Source of the DNA: Novibacillus thermophilus
GTDB taxonomy: Bacteria > Bacillota > Bacilli > Thermoactinomycetales > Novibacillaceae
Assembly (NCBI RefSeq): GCF_002005165.1
Contig: NZ_CP019699.1
Location: 1,860,001 to 1,924,000 of the forward strand
Length of the DNA: 64,000 nt
Reading direction: 5' to 3'
Shown: one piece after another, positions 44,966 through 55,258 of the stretch
How the letters are laid out: each line of letters begins with the position of its first letter
Position numbering within the stretch: position 1 is the first letter of the stretch
The notes under the pieces: model-generated
The model's input: the letters and a program-made list of their open reading frames with translations, nothing else
Told to the model about the DNA's origin: nothing
Database searches by the model: none
Program-made: the position numbers and the translations under genes

Positions 44966-45134
44966 AGGACAACCTCCGTCGTTAAGGTCGTATTTTTGTC
45001 ATTTTAATTAAACAATTGACCGTTTGTAAACTATTTATTTTTAAACCAGACCGTTTTAGCGGACGGACATTGGCATCTAAGTCACGGAGGGTTTGACACG
45101 ACCTGCAGCGTATGTTACCTAAAATAAAGAGATG

Positions 45135-45161
45135 TTAGCACTTGTTAGAATAGAGTGCTAA
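45135..45161 (+). promoter_or_regulatory. CIRCE element (HrcA operator) upstream of htpG
   Basis: TTAGCACTT (45135-45143), a nine-base spacer, and GAGTGCTAA (45153-45161) match the CIRCE consensus TTAGCACTC-N9-GAGTGCTAA with one mismatch in the left arm. It lies 48 bases before the htpG ATG. A TTGACA at 45093-45098 may be the -35; no well-spaced -10 is evident. Confidence 0.9.
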
Positions 45162-45208
45162 TACCGGGTGACGTCTTACAATTTCATATTGAAAGGAGTG
45201 GTTTTTTC

Positions 45209-47098
45209 ATGGAGAAGAAACAGTTTAAAGCTGAATCTAAGCGGCTGTTGGACATGATGATTCACTCGGTGTATTCCAACCGGGAAATTTTTTTGAGAGA
45301 GCTCATTTCCAATGCCAGTGACGCGATTGACAAAATTTATTATAAGGCGCTGACCGATGAGTCGCTCACGTTTGACAAAGACCGTTACTATATCAAAATC
45401 ATTCCCAATAAGGAAAATCGGACGTTGACCGTACTCGATACCGGCATCGGCATGACGGAAGAAGAGCTGGAACACAACTTGGGCACGATTGCAAAGAGCG
45501 GTTCTTTAGCCTTCAAACAACAAAACGAAATGAAAGACGGGCACGACATTATCGGTCAGTTCGGGGTCGGGTTTTATTCCGCTTTTATGGTGGCTGATGA
45601 AGTGACGGTGCGCAGTAAAGCGTTGGGCAGTGGCAAAGCGTTTGAATGGGTGTCCCAAGGCGCGGACGGATACACGATCAAACCGTGTGATAAGACCGAT
45701 GTTGGGACGGAGATCATTCTCAAGTTAAAAGAAAACACAGAAGACGAGAATTTTGACGACTATTTGGAGGAACACCGTCTCAAAGCTATCATCAAAAAAT
45801 ACTCAGACTTTATTCGGTACCCGATAAAAATGACGGTAACGGAGATGAAACCGAAAGAAGGCAGCGACAACGAGTTTGAAGAGGTCAAAGAAGAACAGGT
45901 CATCAACAGCATGGTTCCGATCTGGAGGAAAAACAAAAGTGAGCTGAAACAGGAAGATTACGAGAACTTTTACCGGGAAAAACGGTACGGTTTTGACAAG
46001 CCGTTAAAACACATCCATATCCAAGTGGATGGGACTATTCGGTACAACGCCATCTTGTTCATTCCGGAGACGATCCCCTTTGATTACTACACGAAAGAAT
46101 ACGAAAAAGGGTTGGAGCTGTACTCAAACGGGGTTCTGATCATGGAGAAATGCCCCGATCTTTTGCCCGACTATTTCAGCTTTGTCAAAGGGATGGTCGA
46201 TTCCGAAGATTTGTCCCTTAACATTTCCAGGGAAATGCTGCAACAAGACAGGCAGCTAAAGGTCATCGCCAAGAATATAAAGAACAAAATCAAAAAAGAA
46301 CTGGAGAACCTCTTAAAACATGACCGGGCAAAGTACGAGACATTTTATCGATCGTTTGGGCGGCAGTTGAAATTTGGCGTGTACAACGAGTTCGGCCAGG
46401 ATAAAGACGTATTGCAAGACTTGCTCATGTTCTATTCTTCGAAAGAGAAGAAGTGGGTGACACTGGATGAGTACGTCTCCAGAATGCCGGAAGATCAACA
46501 ATACATTTACTATGCGACAGGGGAAACGCATGAGCGCATCGACAAACTCCCGCAGACAGAGCTGATCGCGGAAAAAGGGTATGAAATCCTGTATTTCACC
46601 GAAGACGTCGACGAATTTGCCATTAAAATGCTCAAGTCATACAAAGACAAAGAATTCAAATCGGTGGCGAGCGGAGACTTAGGGATCGAAGAAGATGACA
46701 ACGAGACGGCAGAGACAGAAGCGAAGGAAAACAAAGCCCTCTTTGATTACATGAAAGAGGTCTTGTCCGGCAAAGTGAAGGACGTTCGGGCTTCCAAGCG
46801 GCTAAAGACACACCCGGTGTGTTTTTCCACTGAAGGCGAAGTGTCCATCGAGATGGAAAAAGTGCTGAATGCCATGCCCAACGCTGACCAACAGCAGATC
46901 AAAGCGGACAAAATCTTGGAGTTGAACGTCCACCACGACGTTTTCCGATCATTAAAGGCGACATTTGCGCAAGATAAAGAGAAGGCGAAGCTCTATACGA
47001 ATATCTTGTACAATCAAGCTGTGCTCATCGAAGGCTTGTCTGTCGAAGATCCGGTCGCTTTCACGAACGACATTTGTCAGCTCATGGTCCAGACCTAA
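45209..47098 (+). CDS. htpG: Molecular chaperone HtpG (Hsp90)
   Basis: The 629-residue chaperone has the GHKL ATP site ([47 protein letters not shown]), the middle-domain [12 protein letters not shown] and [12 protein letters not shown], and the C-terminal dimer region ending [12 protein letters not shown]. The ATG at 45209 follows GAAAGGAG. The upstream CIRCE element predicts HrcA repression and heat induction; B. subtilis htpG lacks CIRCE. Confidence 0.96.
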   Translation: MEKKQFKAESKRLLDMMIHSVYSNREIFLRELISNASDAIDKIYYKALTDESLTFDKDRYYIKIIPNKENRTLTVLDTGIGMTEEELEHNLGTIAKSGSLAFKQQNEMKDGHDIIGQFGVGFYSAFMVADEVTVRSKALGSGKAFEWVSQGADGYTIKPCDKTDVGTEIILKLKENTEDENFDDYLEEHRLKAIIKKYSDFIRYPIKMTVTEMKPKEGSDNEFEEVKEEQVINSMVPIWRKNKSELKQEDYENFYREKRYGFDKPLKHIHIQVDGTIRYNAILFIPETIPFDYYTKEYEKGLELYSNGVLIMEKCPDLLPDYFSFVKGMVDSEDLSLNISREMLQQDRQLKVIAKNIKNKIKKELENLLKHDRAKYETFYRSFGRQLKFGVYNEFGQDKDVLQDLLMFYSSKEKKWVTLDEYVSRMPEDQQYIYYATGETHERIDKLPQTELIAEKGYEILYFTEDVDEFAIKMLKSYKDKEFKSVASGDLGIEEDDNETAETEAKENKALFDYMKEVLSGKVKDVRASKRLKTHPVCFSTEGEVSIEMEKVLNAMPNADQQQIKADKILELNVHHDVFRSLKATFAQDKEKAKLYTNILYNQAVLIEGLSVEDPVAFTNDICQLMVQT

Positions 47099-47130
47099 AG
47101 ATCATCTCCACCTGGGTTCGGAATAGCAAC

Positions 47131-47167
47131 CTTGAAAGGCTCGTTACTTCATCGCGAGCCTTTCAAG
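47131..47167 (+). terminator. Hairpin after htpG
   Basis: CTTGAAAGGCTCG (47131-47143) pairs perfectly with CGAGCCTTTCAAG (47155-47167). No T run follows, so it may protect or process the transcript as well as end it. Confidence 0.6.
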
Positions 47168-47191
47168 AACAAATACTCAGATCGGATATAG

Positions 47192-47458
47192 CAGGAGATC
47201 CTCGTCGATGAAGTGGAGAAAAATGACATTGTCATCCGTTACAATAAACGGCTAATAAAGGTTAAAGAAGTATACGCAGGTGTAACGGCAATTTTCGAGG
47301 ATGAAACGGAAGCTCGTTTTGAAGAAGACCGAAAAGGCCGGGCAGAGAAAAACATCTTGATGATGGCTTCTTCCAGACAACCGTATCGACGTTTAGGGAG
47401 CAAGGAGTTGGGTATATCTTCCATTTTCCCGTATCTGGTGTGTAATGAACGTTGGTAG
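47192..47458 (+). pseudogene. Possible fragment of a FAD-dependent monooxygenase
   Basis: The frame around 47192-47330 reads QEILVDEVEKNDIVIRYNK, IKVKEVYAGVTAIFEDETEARFE, which resembles the middle of UbiH/PHBH-type aromatic monooxygenases (xxILxxxV...VTVxFEDGTxA). The expected GADG motif does not follow; instead the frame runs to a stop at 47458 with unrelated sequence. No start or ribosome site. The assignment is weak. Confidence 0.35.
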
Positions 47459-47525
47459 TAGCCGTTATTACTGTTTGGCAGTTCGGGCTCTCCACTTTCA
47501 CCATTATAATGTTAATAGCGAAAGA

Positions 47526-48230
47526 TTAAGCCCCCTCCATCATATCTCGCTTACTGTAACCAACATATCCGATTCCCATTAAAATAATGCTGATCACGGT
47601 TAAGGAAATGAACGTTAAAGATTCAAACTCTTCAACAGGCATTTGCGGAATCCAACTTAGAATCGCTATATTCACAACCCATTCTGGAATGTCTAACATC
47701 GCTCCGAAGTAGTTGACTGAAAAAGAGTAGCCTAGATAAACATAAATCACTTTACCTAATTTCGGTATCCAGCCAAGGGTTAAAGCTGCCAAACCAGTAA
47801 CAAAGAGTACCGATGGTAAGTAATTGAAACCAGCAGCAAGAAAATCATTGAAAACCATTGTCGAATGTTCCCCCATTGCAGCAATGGCTGTCCCGCCAAG
47901 ACTGCCTGCGGCCAGTAAAATTCCTACTGAACTTGCTAAAATCGCCAGTCCAATACAAGTCCAATAAAGTTCGCTACGAGTCACCTTTGTTGAAAAAAGC
48001 TGACTGAAGCGCAAACGACTTTCTTCAGCAAAAAGTTTATTGACAATTAGGATTGGTAAAATTGAAACTAAAACGATCATGACTATCATAATAGTACCCG
48101 TAAATGATTCTTCAATAGAAATCCCCGAATGAGAAAACATTTGTTGCATAAGGTCGTTGCTTTCGATAAAAATTTGCATATCACCATATATCGCACCGTA
48201 GGAAGCGCCCATGAAAATAAAGGCTATCAT
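47526..48230 (-). CDS. ABC exporter permease, C-terminal half (split)
   Basis: The 234-residue frame begins MIAFIFMGASYGAIYGDMQIF and has about six helices. It matches the second half of permeases of the antibiotic-exporter type (COG3559/TnrB), in which a basic linker GSLxGW leads straight into this sequence. Here the first half ends in TGA overlapping this ATG (ATGA). Loss of one base at GGGTGG (about 48238) would explain the split; true translational coupling of two half-proteins is the alternative. Confidence 0.75.
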   Translation of the reverse strand: MIAFIFMGASYGAIYGDMQIFIESNDLMQQMFSHSGISIEESFTGTIMIVMIVLVSILPILIVNKLFAEESRLRFSQLFSTKVTRSELYWTCIGLAILASSVGILLAAGSLGGTAIAAMGEHSTMVFNDFLAAGFNYLPSVLFVTGLAALTLGWIPKLGKVIYVYLGYSFSVNYFGAMLDIPEWVVNIAILSWIPQMPVEEFESLTFISLTVISIILMGIGYVGYSKRDMMEGA

Positions 48231-49132
48231 CCACCCAATAATGACCCTTTATTTATCTTGAAAAGTAATCCGCGGACAGATAACAATGATCTCTTTGCAT
48301 ATTCTCTTCCCTCTCGCTCCGGAAGGTAGCCTGACCCCATATCTCGAAATCCCTCGAGTGTAAAAGCAATGATCACAACAACTACCAAGAAGAGCAAAAT
48401 AAACGGAGTCCAGTTGTTGTCAGTGAAAGGAAACGTTAAATAGGTCCAACCGAGTGGATTGAACATCGACAAATCTACATGAGAAATATCCGTTCCGGCA
48501 CGCATGATATAAAGTAATCCTATAAAACCAAGCGTTGAACCAGTTGCACTGGAAGAGGTTGGCATCACTTGCGCAAGAACCAGTGCAATTCCAGCTCCGA
48601 TTATTCCTGAAAAACCAATTGAAGCTCCAAACAAAAGGGAACCTTCCGTAGTAATGGTTTCTGCGCCGAAACTGATTAATACTCCGCTAATAAATAGTGC
48701 CAGGAAGACATTAATTAGGATTGTTTCAGTCATTGTGGCAAGGGAGTTCGCTTGACGCCCTATTTGAAAAGAACGTACGAGTTCAGTTAGACCAAGATTC
48801 TCTTCTTTACGCGTATGGCTTATGACATGGAGAACAGAGATTACCATGGCGATTAAACTACAGAACAGTAACATTTCGTGTGCATACATGGCGCCTAACG
48901 TGTACTCCGTTGCGGTCTCGATTGGTGTAGGACCGACTATCGCGATCATGGCAGGGTTTTTTAATGTTTCAAACATTCCCACTAAACCCTGACCTTCTGC
49001 TAATTCTTCAAAGGCAGGTACGAATCCTCCTGAAAATAAGCCAACACCTAAAATCCAGATGATGATTTTCTTCCAATCTCGTTTTAAATATTGGACAAAA
49101 AGGATTTCCCATCGGGAAAATTTTTCCTCCAT
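48227..49132 (-). CDS. ABC exporter permease, N-terminal half (split)
   Basis: From ATG 49132 (AAGGAGGG upstream) the 301-residue frame has about six helices, starting WEILFVQYLKRDWKKIIIWI and ending LLFKINKGSLLGG before TGA. It is the first half of a permease that is normally one chain of about 535 residues. It follows the ATPase gene by one base. The helices AMYAHEMLLFCSLIAMV and SHTRKEENLGLTELVRS are typical of the family. Confidence 0.8.
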   Translation of the reverse strand: MEEKFSRWEILFVQYLKRDWKKIIIWILGVGLFSGGFVPAFEELAEGQGLVGMFETLKNPAMIAIVGPTPIETATEYTLGAMYAHEMLLFCSLIAMVISVLHVISHTRKEENLGLTELVRSFQIGRQANSLATMTETILINVFLALFISGVLISFGAETITTEGSLLFGASIGFSGIIGAGIALVLAQVMPTSSSATGSTLGFIGLLYIMRAGTDISHVDLSMFNPLGWTYLTFPFTDNNWTPFILLFLVVVVIIAFTLEGFRDMGSGYLPEREGREYAKRSLLSVRGLLFKINKGSLLGG

Positions 49133-49133
49133 C

Positions 49134-50078
49134 TTATCTTCCCTCCTTGTACACTTCGTTTTCATAGTGGCGCAAAAACAGATCTTCTAGTGTAGGTGGT
49201 ACAGCTTCAAACTGTTTCACACCTAGTTTTGTTGCAGCAAGCAAAATGTTATTGAGGTGTTGATTATCTGCAGAGAATGTCGCTTGATTACCCTTTTGTT
49301 GGAAATCATATACGCCAGCAACTTGTTCCAGTTGAGCGATATCACCATCAGTTACTAATGTGACGGTTGTCCGTGTTAAATGCCGTAATTCCTCAAGGGT
49401 GCCAGATTCGACGATTTTTCCTTGCCGAATGATGACAACCTTATCGGCCAAACGTTCTACTTCACTTAAAATATGTGAGGATAATAGGATCGCTTTTCCT
49501 TCATTTTTAATCTTTTCCACTTCTTCTTGAAAAATGGCTTCCATCAAAGGATCCAAGCCAGAGGTGGGTTCATCAAAGATGTATAAATCGGATTCTGTAG
49601 ATAATGCTGCAATCAATGCAACCTTTTGGCGGTTTCCTTTAGAGTATGTTTTTGCTTTTTTCTTCGGATCTAACTCAAAACGCTTTATTAAATAGTCGCG
49701 TTTTTGTTTATCTCCACTACCGTGTAATTTTAAAAACAAATCGATAATTTCTCCACCTGTTAGATTTCCCCAAAGTGAGACGTCTCCGGGAACGTATGAA
49801 ATTCGTTTATGAATTTCAAAACTGTTTTTCCAAACATCCTTTCCAAAAATTTTGGCATCGCCGGCATCTCGTCTGAGGATTCCCAATAAGATACGAATCG
49901 TTGTCGATTTACCGGCGCCATTCGGACCAATAAAACCGACAACCTCTCCAGCATTTACTGAAAATGTTATATCGCGAAGCGCTTGGAATTTCCCAAATTT
50001 TTTTTGCACGCCAATTAATTGAATCAATCTGAAGGGCGCCTTGTCCTTTAGGTATAATCCTTCATATGAGTTGCTCAA
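49134..50078 (-). CDS. ABC exporter ATP-binding protein
   Basis: The ATPase has Walker A GPNGAGKST, signature YSKGNRQKVALIAAL (an S-K-G-N variant), Walker B LYIFDEPTSGLDP and the H-loop SSHILSEV. The start is doubtful: ATG 50078 gives 314 residues but begins only eight bases after a terminator stem, while TTG 50027 (IQLIGVQKKFGKF) is where family similarity begins. It works with the split permease, probably to export a drug or peptide. Confidence 0.9.
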   Translation of the reverse strand: MSNSYEGLYLKDKAPFRLIQLIGVQKKFGKFQALRDITFSVNAGEVVGFIGPNGAGKSTTIRILLGILRRDAGDAKIFGKDVWKNSFEIHKRISYVPGDVSLWGNLTGGEIIDLFLKLHGSGDKQKRDYLIKRFELDPKKKAKTYSKGNRQKVALIAALSTESDLYIFDEPTSGLDPLMEAIFQEEVEKIKNEGKAILLSSHILSEVERLADKVVIIRQGKIVESGTLEELRHLTRTTVTLVTDGDIAQLEQVAGVYDFQQKGNQATFSADNQHLNNILLAATKLGVKQFEAVPPTLEDLFLRHYENEVYKEGR

Positions 50079-50085
50079 AAATAAA

Positions 50086-50132
50086 GAGGCTGATCCAAAA
50101 ATCGGTTTTTACGGACTTTTTGGGTCAGCCTC
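50086..50132 (-). terminator. Terminator of the M20 peptidase gene
   Basis: GAGGCTGATCC (50086-50096) pairs with GGGTCAGCCTC (50122-50132). On the minus strand TTTATTTTTG follows the stem. It almost touches the start of the ATPase gene. Confidence 0.85.
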
Positions 50133-50185
50133 ACTCTAGAAGATGTGTCCGCTATTAAGCAATTTTGACAATGTGTTTTATCGCT

Positions 50186-51853
50186 TTATTTTCCATTTGT
50201 GTTAATATTCAACTTTCCTTTCGCTGTCTTCCGCGTTTCGTTACCTTTGTCGTCGGATACTTTGACCTCAATTTCCGCTCCTTCAACCTGTATGTTTGAT
50301 GTCGCCGTCCAATATCCGACGTAATGCCCTTCTTCTGTCTCCATCATCGGCAACTCAGTTGCGCTCGCGATGGTGTTCGTGAGAGGGATGCGAATCGCGA
50401 ACGTTGCCTTCAATCCAGTTTTACTGTCGAATTCAATTTTTACCGTCTCCCCCGCGTCCAAAGTGACATCTTCTGTCGGTTGAAGGTTCTCGATGACAGG
50501 TTTTTCAGGATCGGATTGACCGTCACGCCCCAACAACGGTTCAGTTAAACCATCTACTCCTACAAGGCCCAGGGAGGTCAGTAAAACTTGTTGGGGTCCG
50601 AGGTAAGCGTCCGTAGGATCAAACCACTCGTCCAGGGAATGTGTTCCGCCCGATTGACCTCCACCCCTCAAGGTAAGTGATGGGATACCGAGACTGATAG
50701 GCCAATTCGAATCTGTGCTACTGGGGCCACCTAAACTTGGCTGTAACCCGATGGCTTCTACTGATGCCCAGGCAGCTTGTACGTTGAACCCATCCGAAGG
50801 TTGGGAACCTGCCGGGCGGTCCCCGATGAGTTCAGCGTTTACTGTAATAGCATCTTCCTCTCCCCATCGGTTATTTTCTTCAACGGCGGCCTCTTCAACG
50901 ATTGTTAAGAATGCTTTCTCTAATTTTTGCAGTTCTTCTTCATCGTTCGACCGCATGTCCACTTTCATACTGGCTTCAGCCGCAATGGCATTGACGGATG
51001 TTCCTCCGCTAACCGTGCCAACGTTAAAGGTTGTTTTCGGGTCATCTGGCGTCTCCAGATCGGCGATATTCGCTATCGCCCGGCCGAGGGCGTGTGTGGC
51101 ACTGGGTGTTCCGAAGGCACCGAAGCTGTGACCGCCTGGGCCTTCATACGTTACGTTGTAACGGTGGCTCCCCGTAGCTAGATACGTTATATTTGACGGA
51201 TCTCCGGATTCAACCGATATAAACCCGTCAATGTCGTTGTGTTCTTCAAACAGAAACTTAACTCCCCTTAAATCACCTTCGCCTTCTTCCCCGACAGTTC
51301 CAACAAACATAATGTCGCCGACAGTCTGGATATCGGCCTCATTCAGAGCTCGAATGACGGACAAGAGAGCGGCGAGCCCCCTTCCGTCGTCTGCAATGCC
51401 AGGAGCATAAAGGATTCCGTCTTTTTCTGTAACCGTTGTATCTGTGCCTTCAGGGAAAACAGTATCGAGGTGAGCGGAAACCACGAGCTTAGGGCCGTCG
51501 CCGTTTCCTGGACGAATGCCGATTGCATTCCCTTCTTCATCTATATGGACGTCTTCTAGTCCCAACTCTTTAAATCTACCAGCATAATACTCAGCCCTTT
51601 CCTCTTCCATAAAAGGAGGTGCTGGTATTTCGGTTATTTCTATTTGATCTGCTATCGTGTTTTCGTGGTCTGACTCAATAAATTCCAAACTCTGATTGAT
51701 ATCCGAACTAGATTGAAGCTTGTCGTACACGTCGACTACTTCAGGGGACAGTGAGTAAGGGGGATCGGGGTCTTGTGCCACAGAAAATCCTGTCATCACC
51801 AGTGTCACTGCCAAAAGCACGCAAATAATCGGTAAGAATCGTTTCATTCTCAA
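50186..51853 (-). CDS. Secreted M20-family metallopeptidase
   Basis: From TTG 51853 the 555-residue protein has a signal peptide (FLPIICVLLAVTLVMTGFSVA, cleavage near VAQDP), then an M20 core with zinc ligands in VSAHLDTVF, GIADDGRGLAAL, TVGEEGEGDL, SVESGDPSN and a late GTHSLDEW histidine. The dimerisation lid includes GPGGHSFGAFG. About 100 C-terminal residues form an extra beta-rich domain (KPVIENLQPTEDVTLDAGETV). It probably removes amino acids or short peptides outside the cell. GGGAGG lies ten bases before the TTG; the ATG two codons later is possible. Confidence 0.88.
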   Translation of the reverse strand: MRMKRFLPIICVLLAVTLVMTGFSVAQDPDPPYSLSPEVVDVYDKLQSSSDINQSLEFIESDHENTIADQIEITEIPAPPFMEEERAEYYAGRFKELGLEDVHIDEEGNAIGIRPGNGDGPKLVVSAHLDTVFPEGTDTTVTEKDGILYAPGIADDGRGLAALLSVIRALNEADIQTVGDIMFVGTVGEEGEGDLRGVKFLFEEHNDIDGFISVESGDPSNITYLATGSHRYNVTYEGPGGHSFGAFGTPSATHALGRAIANIADLETPDDPKTTFNVGTVSGGTSVNAIAAEASMKVDMRSNDEEELQKLEKAFLTIVEEAAVEENNRWGEEDAITVNAELIGDRPAGSQPSDGFNVQAAWASVEAIGLQPSLGGPSSTDSNWPISLGIPSLTLRGGGQSGGTHSLDEWFDPTDAYLGPQQVLLTSLGLVGVDGLTEPLLGRDGQSDPEKPVIENLQPTEDVTLDAGETVKIEFDSKTGLKATFAIRIPLTNTIASATELPMMETEEGHYVGYWTATSNIQVEGAEIEVKVSDDKGNETRKTAKGKLNINTNGK

Positions 51854-52299
51854 CTTTAAGCAACCTCCCGTAAAAAATTTAAACAAGTGGAGTCCTATTG
51901 GGTTAGACGTTCAACGGAATGAATCACCCCCTCTTTCTTTAACCATTAAAAGGGCACGAAGTCTGATGGCACTCTCTTAACTAATTTAAAAATTTATTAA
52001 ATATAGTGTTAAAAAATCTATTTATTCTTTATTTTATATCACTTCTACAAAAATAACGAAAATATACCAAATAGAACGCATAATCTTTTTTTGAATTTCC
52101 GACTACCATTTCTGCACAAACTTCCTAGTGTGGACTTGTCCCATAACAAGTAACCCTTTCCCAAAAACACGACGTTAATGAGAAAGGGTGAGTGCAACGA
52201 AACTAATGGAAAGAAAGCAGGACGGTCTTTCGCTTGACCGTAAAGGATTTAACACCGAGATACCTTAGTCGTTAAAGACGTCAGAGGGATGAAAAAAGG
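51854..52299. other. A+T-rich gap between the peptidase and sugar-permease genes
   Basis: No gene is seen. The peptidase promoter should lie at about 51890-52080, which is very A+T rich. The part near 52200-52290 follows the end of the sugar-importer operon; CGGTC-TTTCGCTT-GACCG at 52223-52240 could form a small hairpin but lacks a T run. Confidence 0.35.
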
Positions 52300-53457
52300 T
52301 TAAGACGATCTGTTCTTGTTAAAGATATCAAAGGCGACGGCTAACAGTAACACCAACCCTTTTATCGCTTGTTGCCAGTCGATGCCTAGCCCGATGATTG
52401 ACATCCCGTTGTTCATGACCCCCATGACGAGTCCGCCGACGACAGCGCCTGTCACAGTTCCGATACCACCGTATGCCGACGCCCCTCCGATAAATGAAGC
52501 GGCGATGGCGTCCAATTCAAATAAGGTTCCGGCTTTGGGCGTTGCAGCATCCAGTCGCGCCGCAAAAATCATGCCCGATAGGGCGGACAACACGCCCATG
52601 TTGACAAACACCCAAAACGTGACGCGCTTTGTATTGACGCCGGACAACCCGGCAGCCTTCGCATTGCCGCCGACCGCGTAAATGTGTCGGCCGATGACCG
52701 TCTTATTCATGACAAAGGTGTAGGCGGCGATGAGTACGAATAAAATGACTAAAATGTTGGGGATACCTTTATAACTGGCGAGAATGTACGTAAAAACATT
52801 AATCACCGCGACAAGCGCAATGATTTTGGCGATGAACAGTTTTTGGGGGAGTACATTATAGTCGTATTTCATTCGTTTGTTTCGGTTCTTCACTTCCCTG
52901 TAAATGAAGATTAGAGATAAGAGTGCACCGATGACGAGTGAAAAGATGTGGAGACTCTCTCCTCCAAAAAAGTCGGGGATGAACCCTGAACTCATTTGCT
53001 GGAACGCGTTGGGAAAAGGAGCGATAGACTGCCCTTCTAGAGCCACCAAGGTTAAGCCGCGAAACAAAAGCATTCCGGCAAGGGTCACAATAAAAGCGGG
53101 GATTTTAACGTAAGCCACCCAAAAACCTTGCCACGCTCCGATGAGAGCGCCGAGTGCCAGGCACAAGATCACGGCCAAAAAAGGGTGGACATGTAACTGG
53201 ACCATTAAAATCGCTGAAATTGCCCCGATAAATGCGGCGATAGACCCCACCGACAGATCGATGTGGCCCGTGATGATCACGATCACCATGCCAACGGCCA
53301 GCACGAGAATGTAACTGTTTTGCAAAATCAGGTTAGTGATGTTCAAAGGTTTTAATAGCGTACCGGCTGTCAAGATTTGAAAAAGCAGCATGATCAACAG
53401 CAAGGCGGCGACCATGCCGTACTGTCTTAAGTTGTTGTGCAACAACTCCCTTATCAC
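52300..53457 (-). CDS. mmsB: Multiple-sugar ABC importer permease (GguB/MmsB type)
   Basis: The 385-residue permease has about ten helices and the BPD-type sugar-permease patterns [55 protein letters not shown] and [16 protein letters not shown]. It matches the xylose/arabinose/galactose group with ChvE. The start overlaps the ATPase gene stop by four bases. It is the last gene of the importer operon. Confidence 0.93.
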   Translation of the reverse strand: MIRELLHNNLRQYGMVAALLLIMLLFQILTAGTLLKPLNITNLILQNSYILVLAVGMVIVIITGHIDLSVGSIAAFIGAISAILMVQLHVHPFLAVILCLALGALIGAWQGFWVAYVKIPAFIVTLAGMLLFRGLTLVALEGQSIAPFPNAFQQMSSGFIPDFFGGESLHIFSLVIGALLSLIFIYREVKNRNKRMKYDYNVLPQKLFIAKIIALVAVINVFTYILASYKGIPNILVILFVLIAAYTFVMNKTVIGRHIYAVGGNAKAAGLSGVNTKRVTFWVFVNMGVLSALSGMIFAARLDAATPKAGTLFELDAIAASFIGGASAYGGIGTVTGAVVGGLVMGVMNNGMSIIGLGIDWQQAIKGLVLLLAVAFDIFNKNRSS

Positions 53458-54992
53458 GATTGTCCCTCCCTGGTATTGGTCATGTATGCCATTAACTTTT
53501 CTTGGGTGGCTTCTTCTCTGTTGAGTTCGCCAGTGATCTTGCCTTCACTCATCGTATAGATGCGATCACACATGCCCAAAATTTCCGGCAATTCCGAGGA
53601 AATGAGGAGAATGCCTTTTCCGCTCTCAGCCAACTGATTCATAATCGCGTATATTTCGTATTTGGCTCCGACGTCGATTCCGCGAGTCGGCTCATCTAAA
53701 ATCAAGATATCCGGTTCTGCCATCATCCATTTGCTCAGGACCACCTTCTGCTGGTTGCCGCCGCTTAACTGTTCCGTTTTCTGCAGCAAGCTAGATGATT
53801 TGATCCCTAGTTTCCTGCGGAAGTGGTCAGCTTTTGTGACTTCGGCCTGTTCGTTGACGACAGTATTTTTGGAAATGTATTTCAAGTTGGGCAATGTGAT
53901 GTTCGTTTTAATGTCGTTCATCAAGATCAAACCGTACGTTTTCCGGTCTTCTGTTACATACACCACGCCGTGTTTAATCGCTTGGCTGACATTGTCCATC
54001 TCCACCGGGATTCCGTCTTTTTTGATCGTGCCGGCAATCTTCTGGCCGTAAGATTTGCCGAAAAGACTCATCGCCAGTTCAGTCCTTCCCGCTCCCATCA
54101 GTCCTGCGATCCCGACGATTTCGCCTTTTCGAATGCGCAAGCTCACGTTGTCAACGACTTTCCTGTCGCTTTGTAGCGGATGGTAAACAGTCCAGTTCGT
54201 CACTTCGAACACTGTTTCCCCGATGCGGGGAGTCCTTGGCGGGTAACGGTTGGTCAAACTTCGTCCGACCATCGCCCGAATGATGCGGTCTTCCGTTATG
54301 CGATCGCATCCCCGTTCCAACGTTTCAACCGTTTCCCCGTCGCGCAAGACGGTGACGGAGTCGGCAATTGCCAACACTTCATCCAGCTTGTGAGAAATCA
54401 TGACCGATGTGATGCCCTGACGTTTAAACTCCAACAGCAGGTTTAACAGGTTTTCACTGTCCTTCTCGTTGAGAGCCGCCGTCGGCTCGTCTAAAATTAG
54501 TAGTTTCACTTCTTTTGCCAACGCCTTTGCTATTTCCACCAGCTGTTGTTTGCCGACGCCGATTTGTTTGATTAAGGTGTCCGGGGGATCGGACAGATTC
54601 ACTTTTTTCAGCAGTTTATTCGTTTGGCTCGTCGTCTTGATCCAGTCGATCACACCTTTAGTCGCTCGCTCGTTTCCTAAAAAAATGTTCTCGGCTATCG
54701 TTAATTCGGGGATTAAGGACAGCTCCTGATGAATGATGACAATTCCTGCCTGTTCGCTTTGTTTGATGTCTCTAAAGGCGCACGGACGACCGTTAAACTG
54801 GATGTCGCCTGTATACGATCCGTAAGGGTAAACGCCGCTCAAAATTTTGACCAGCGTCGATTTGCCTGCGCCGTTTTCTCCGCACAACGCGTGGATTTCT
54901 CCCGCTTTTACTTTAAAATTGACGTTGTCCAGCGCTTTGACACCTGGAAAACGCTTTGTAATGTTCTTCATTTCTAGCAAAATGTCGCCCAT
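53454..54992 (-). CDS. mmsA: Multiple-sugar ABC importer ATPase (GguA/MmsA type)
   Basis: This 512-residue protein has two fused ATPase domains. The first has Walker [10 protein letters not shown], signature [15 protein letters not shown] and [11 protein letters not shown]. The second has degenerate [11 protein letters not shown], signature [15 protein letters not shown] and [20 protein letters not shown]. That layout is typical of monosaccharide importers (XylG, MglA, GguA). Confidence 0.95.
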   Translation of the reverse strand: MGDILLEMKNITKRFPGVKALDNVNFKVKAGEIHALCGENGAGKSTLVKILSGVYPYGSYTGDIQFNGRPCAFRDIKQSEQAGIVIIHQELSLIPELTIAENIFLGNERATKGVIDWIKTTSQTNKLLKKVNLSDPPDTLIKQIGVGKQQLVEIAKALAKEVKLLILDEPTAALNEKDSENLLNLLLEFKRQGITSVMISHKLDEVLAIADSVTVLRDGETVETLERGCDRITEDRIIRAMVGRSLTNRYPPRTPRIGETVFEVTNWTVYHPLQSDRKVVDNVSLRIRKGEIVGIAGLMGAGRTELAMSLFGKSYGQKIAGTIKKDGIPVEMDNVSQAIKHGVVYVTEDRKTYGLILMNDIKTNITLPNLKYISKNTVVNEQAEVTKADHFRRKLGIKSSSLLQKTEQLSGGNQQKVVLSKWMMAEPDILILDEPTRGIDVGAKYEIYAIMNQLAESGKGILLISSELPEILGMCDRIYTMSEGKITGELNREEATQEKLMAYMTNTREGQS

Positions 54993-55101
54993 TCATGCTT
55001 CACCACCTTCCCGTTTAGCGAGTGAAAGGTTAAATGGTTGGAAAGTACGTGCTGCCTTGCTTAAATGACGTGATCGATGTCGGAGGCGCGAGGTGAAGGA
55101 C

Positions 55102-55151
55102 GGCCATCAGGATGCGGTGACCCGAACGGATCACCGCATGACGAAATGGCC
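55102..55151 (-). other. Intercistronic hairpin between chvE-type and ATPase genes
   Basis: GGCCAT (55102-55107) with ATGGCC (55146-55151) and ATGCGGTGA (55112-55120) with TCACCGCAT (55131-55139) form a strong two-part stem-loop on the minus-strand transcript. It has no T run. Such hairpins behind binding-protein genes usually stabilise the upstream message, so more binding protein than transporter is made. Confidence 0.65.
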
Positions 55152-55258
55152 TTTAGACATCCCTTCTACACTGCATCCCGTGACTATTTCCTTTGTTGGC
55201 CGCAAATCAGAGCGGACTGGCCTGTCATCTGTCTATCCCGTTCCGGTTGTGACGTTTT

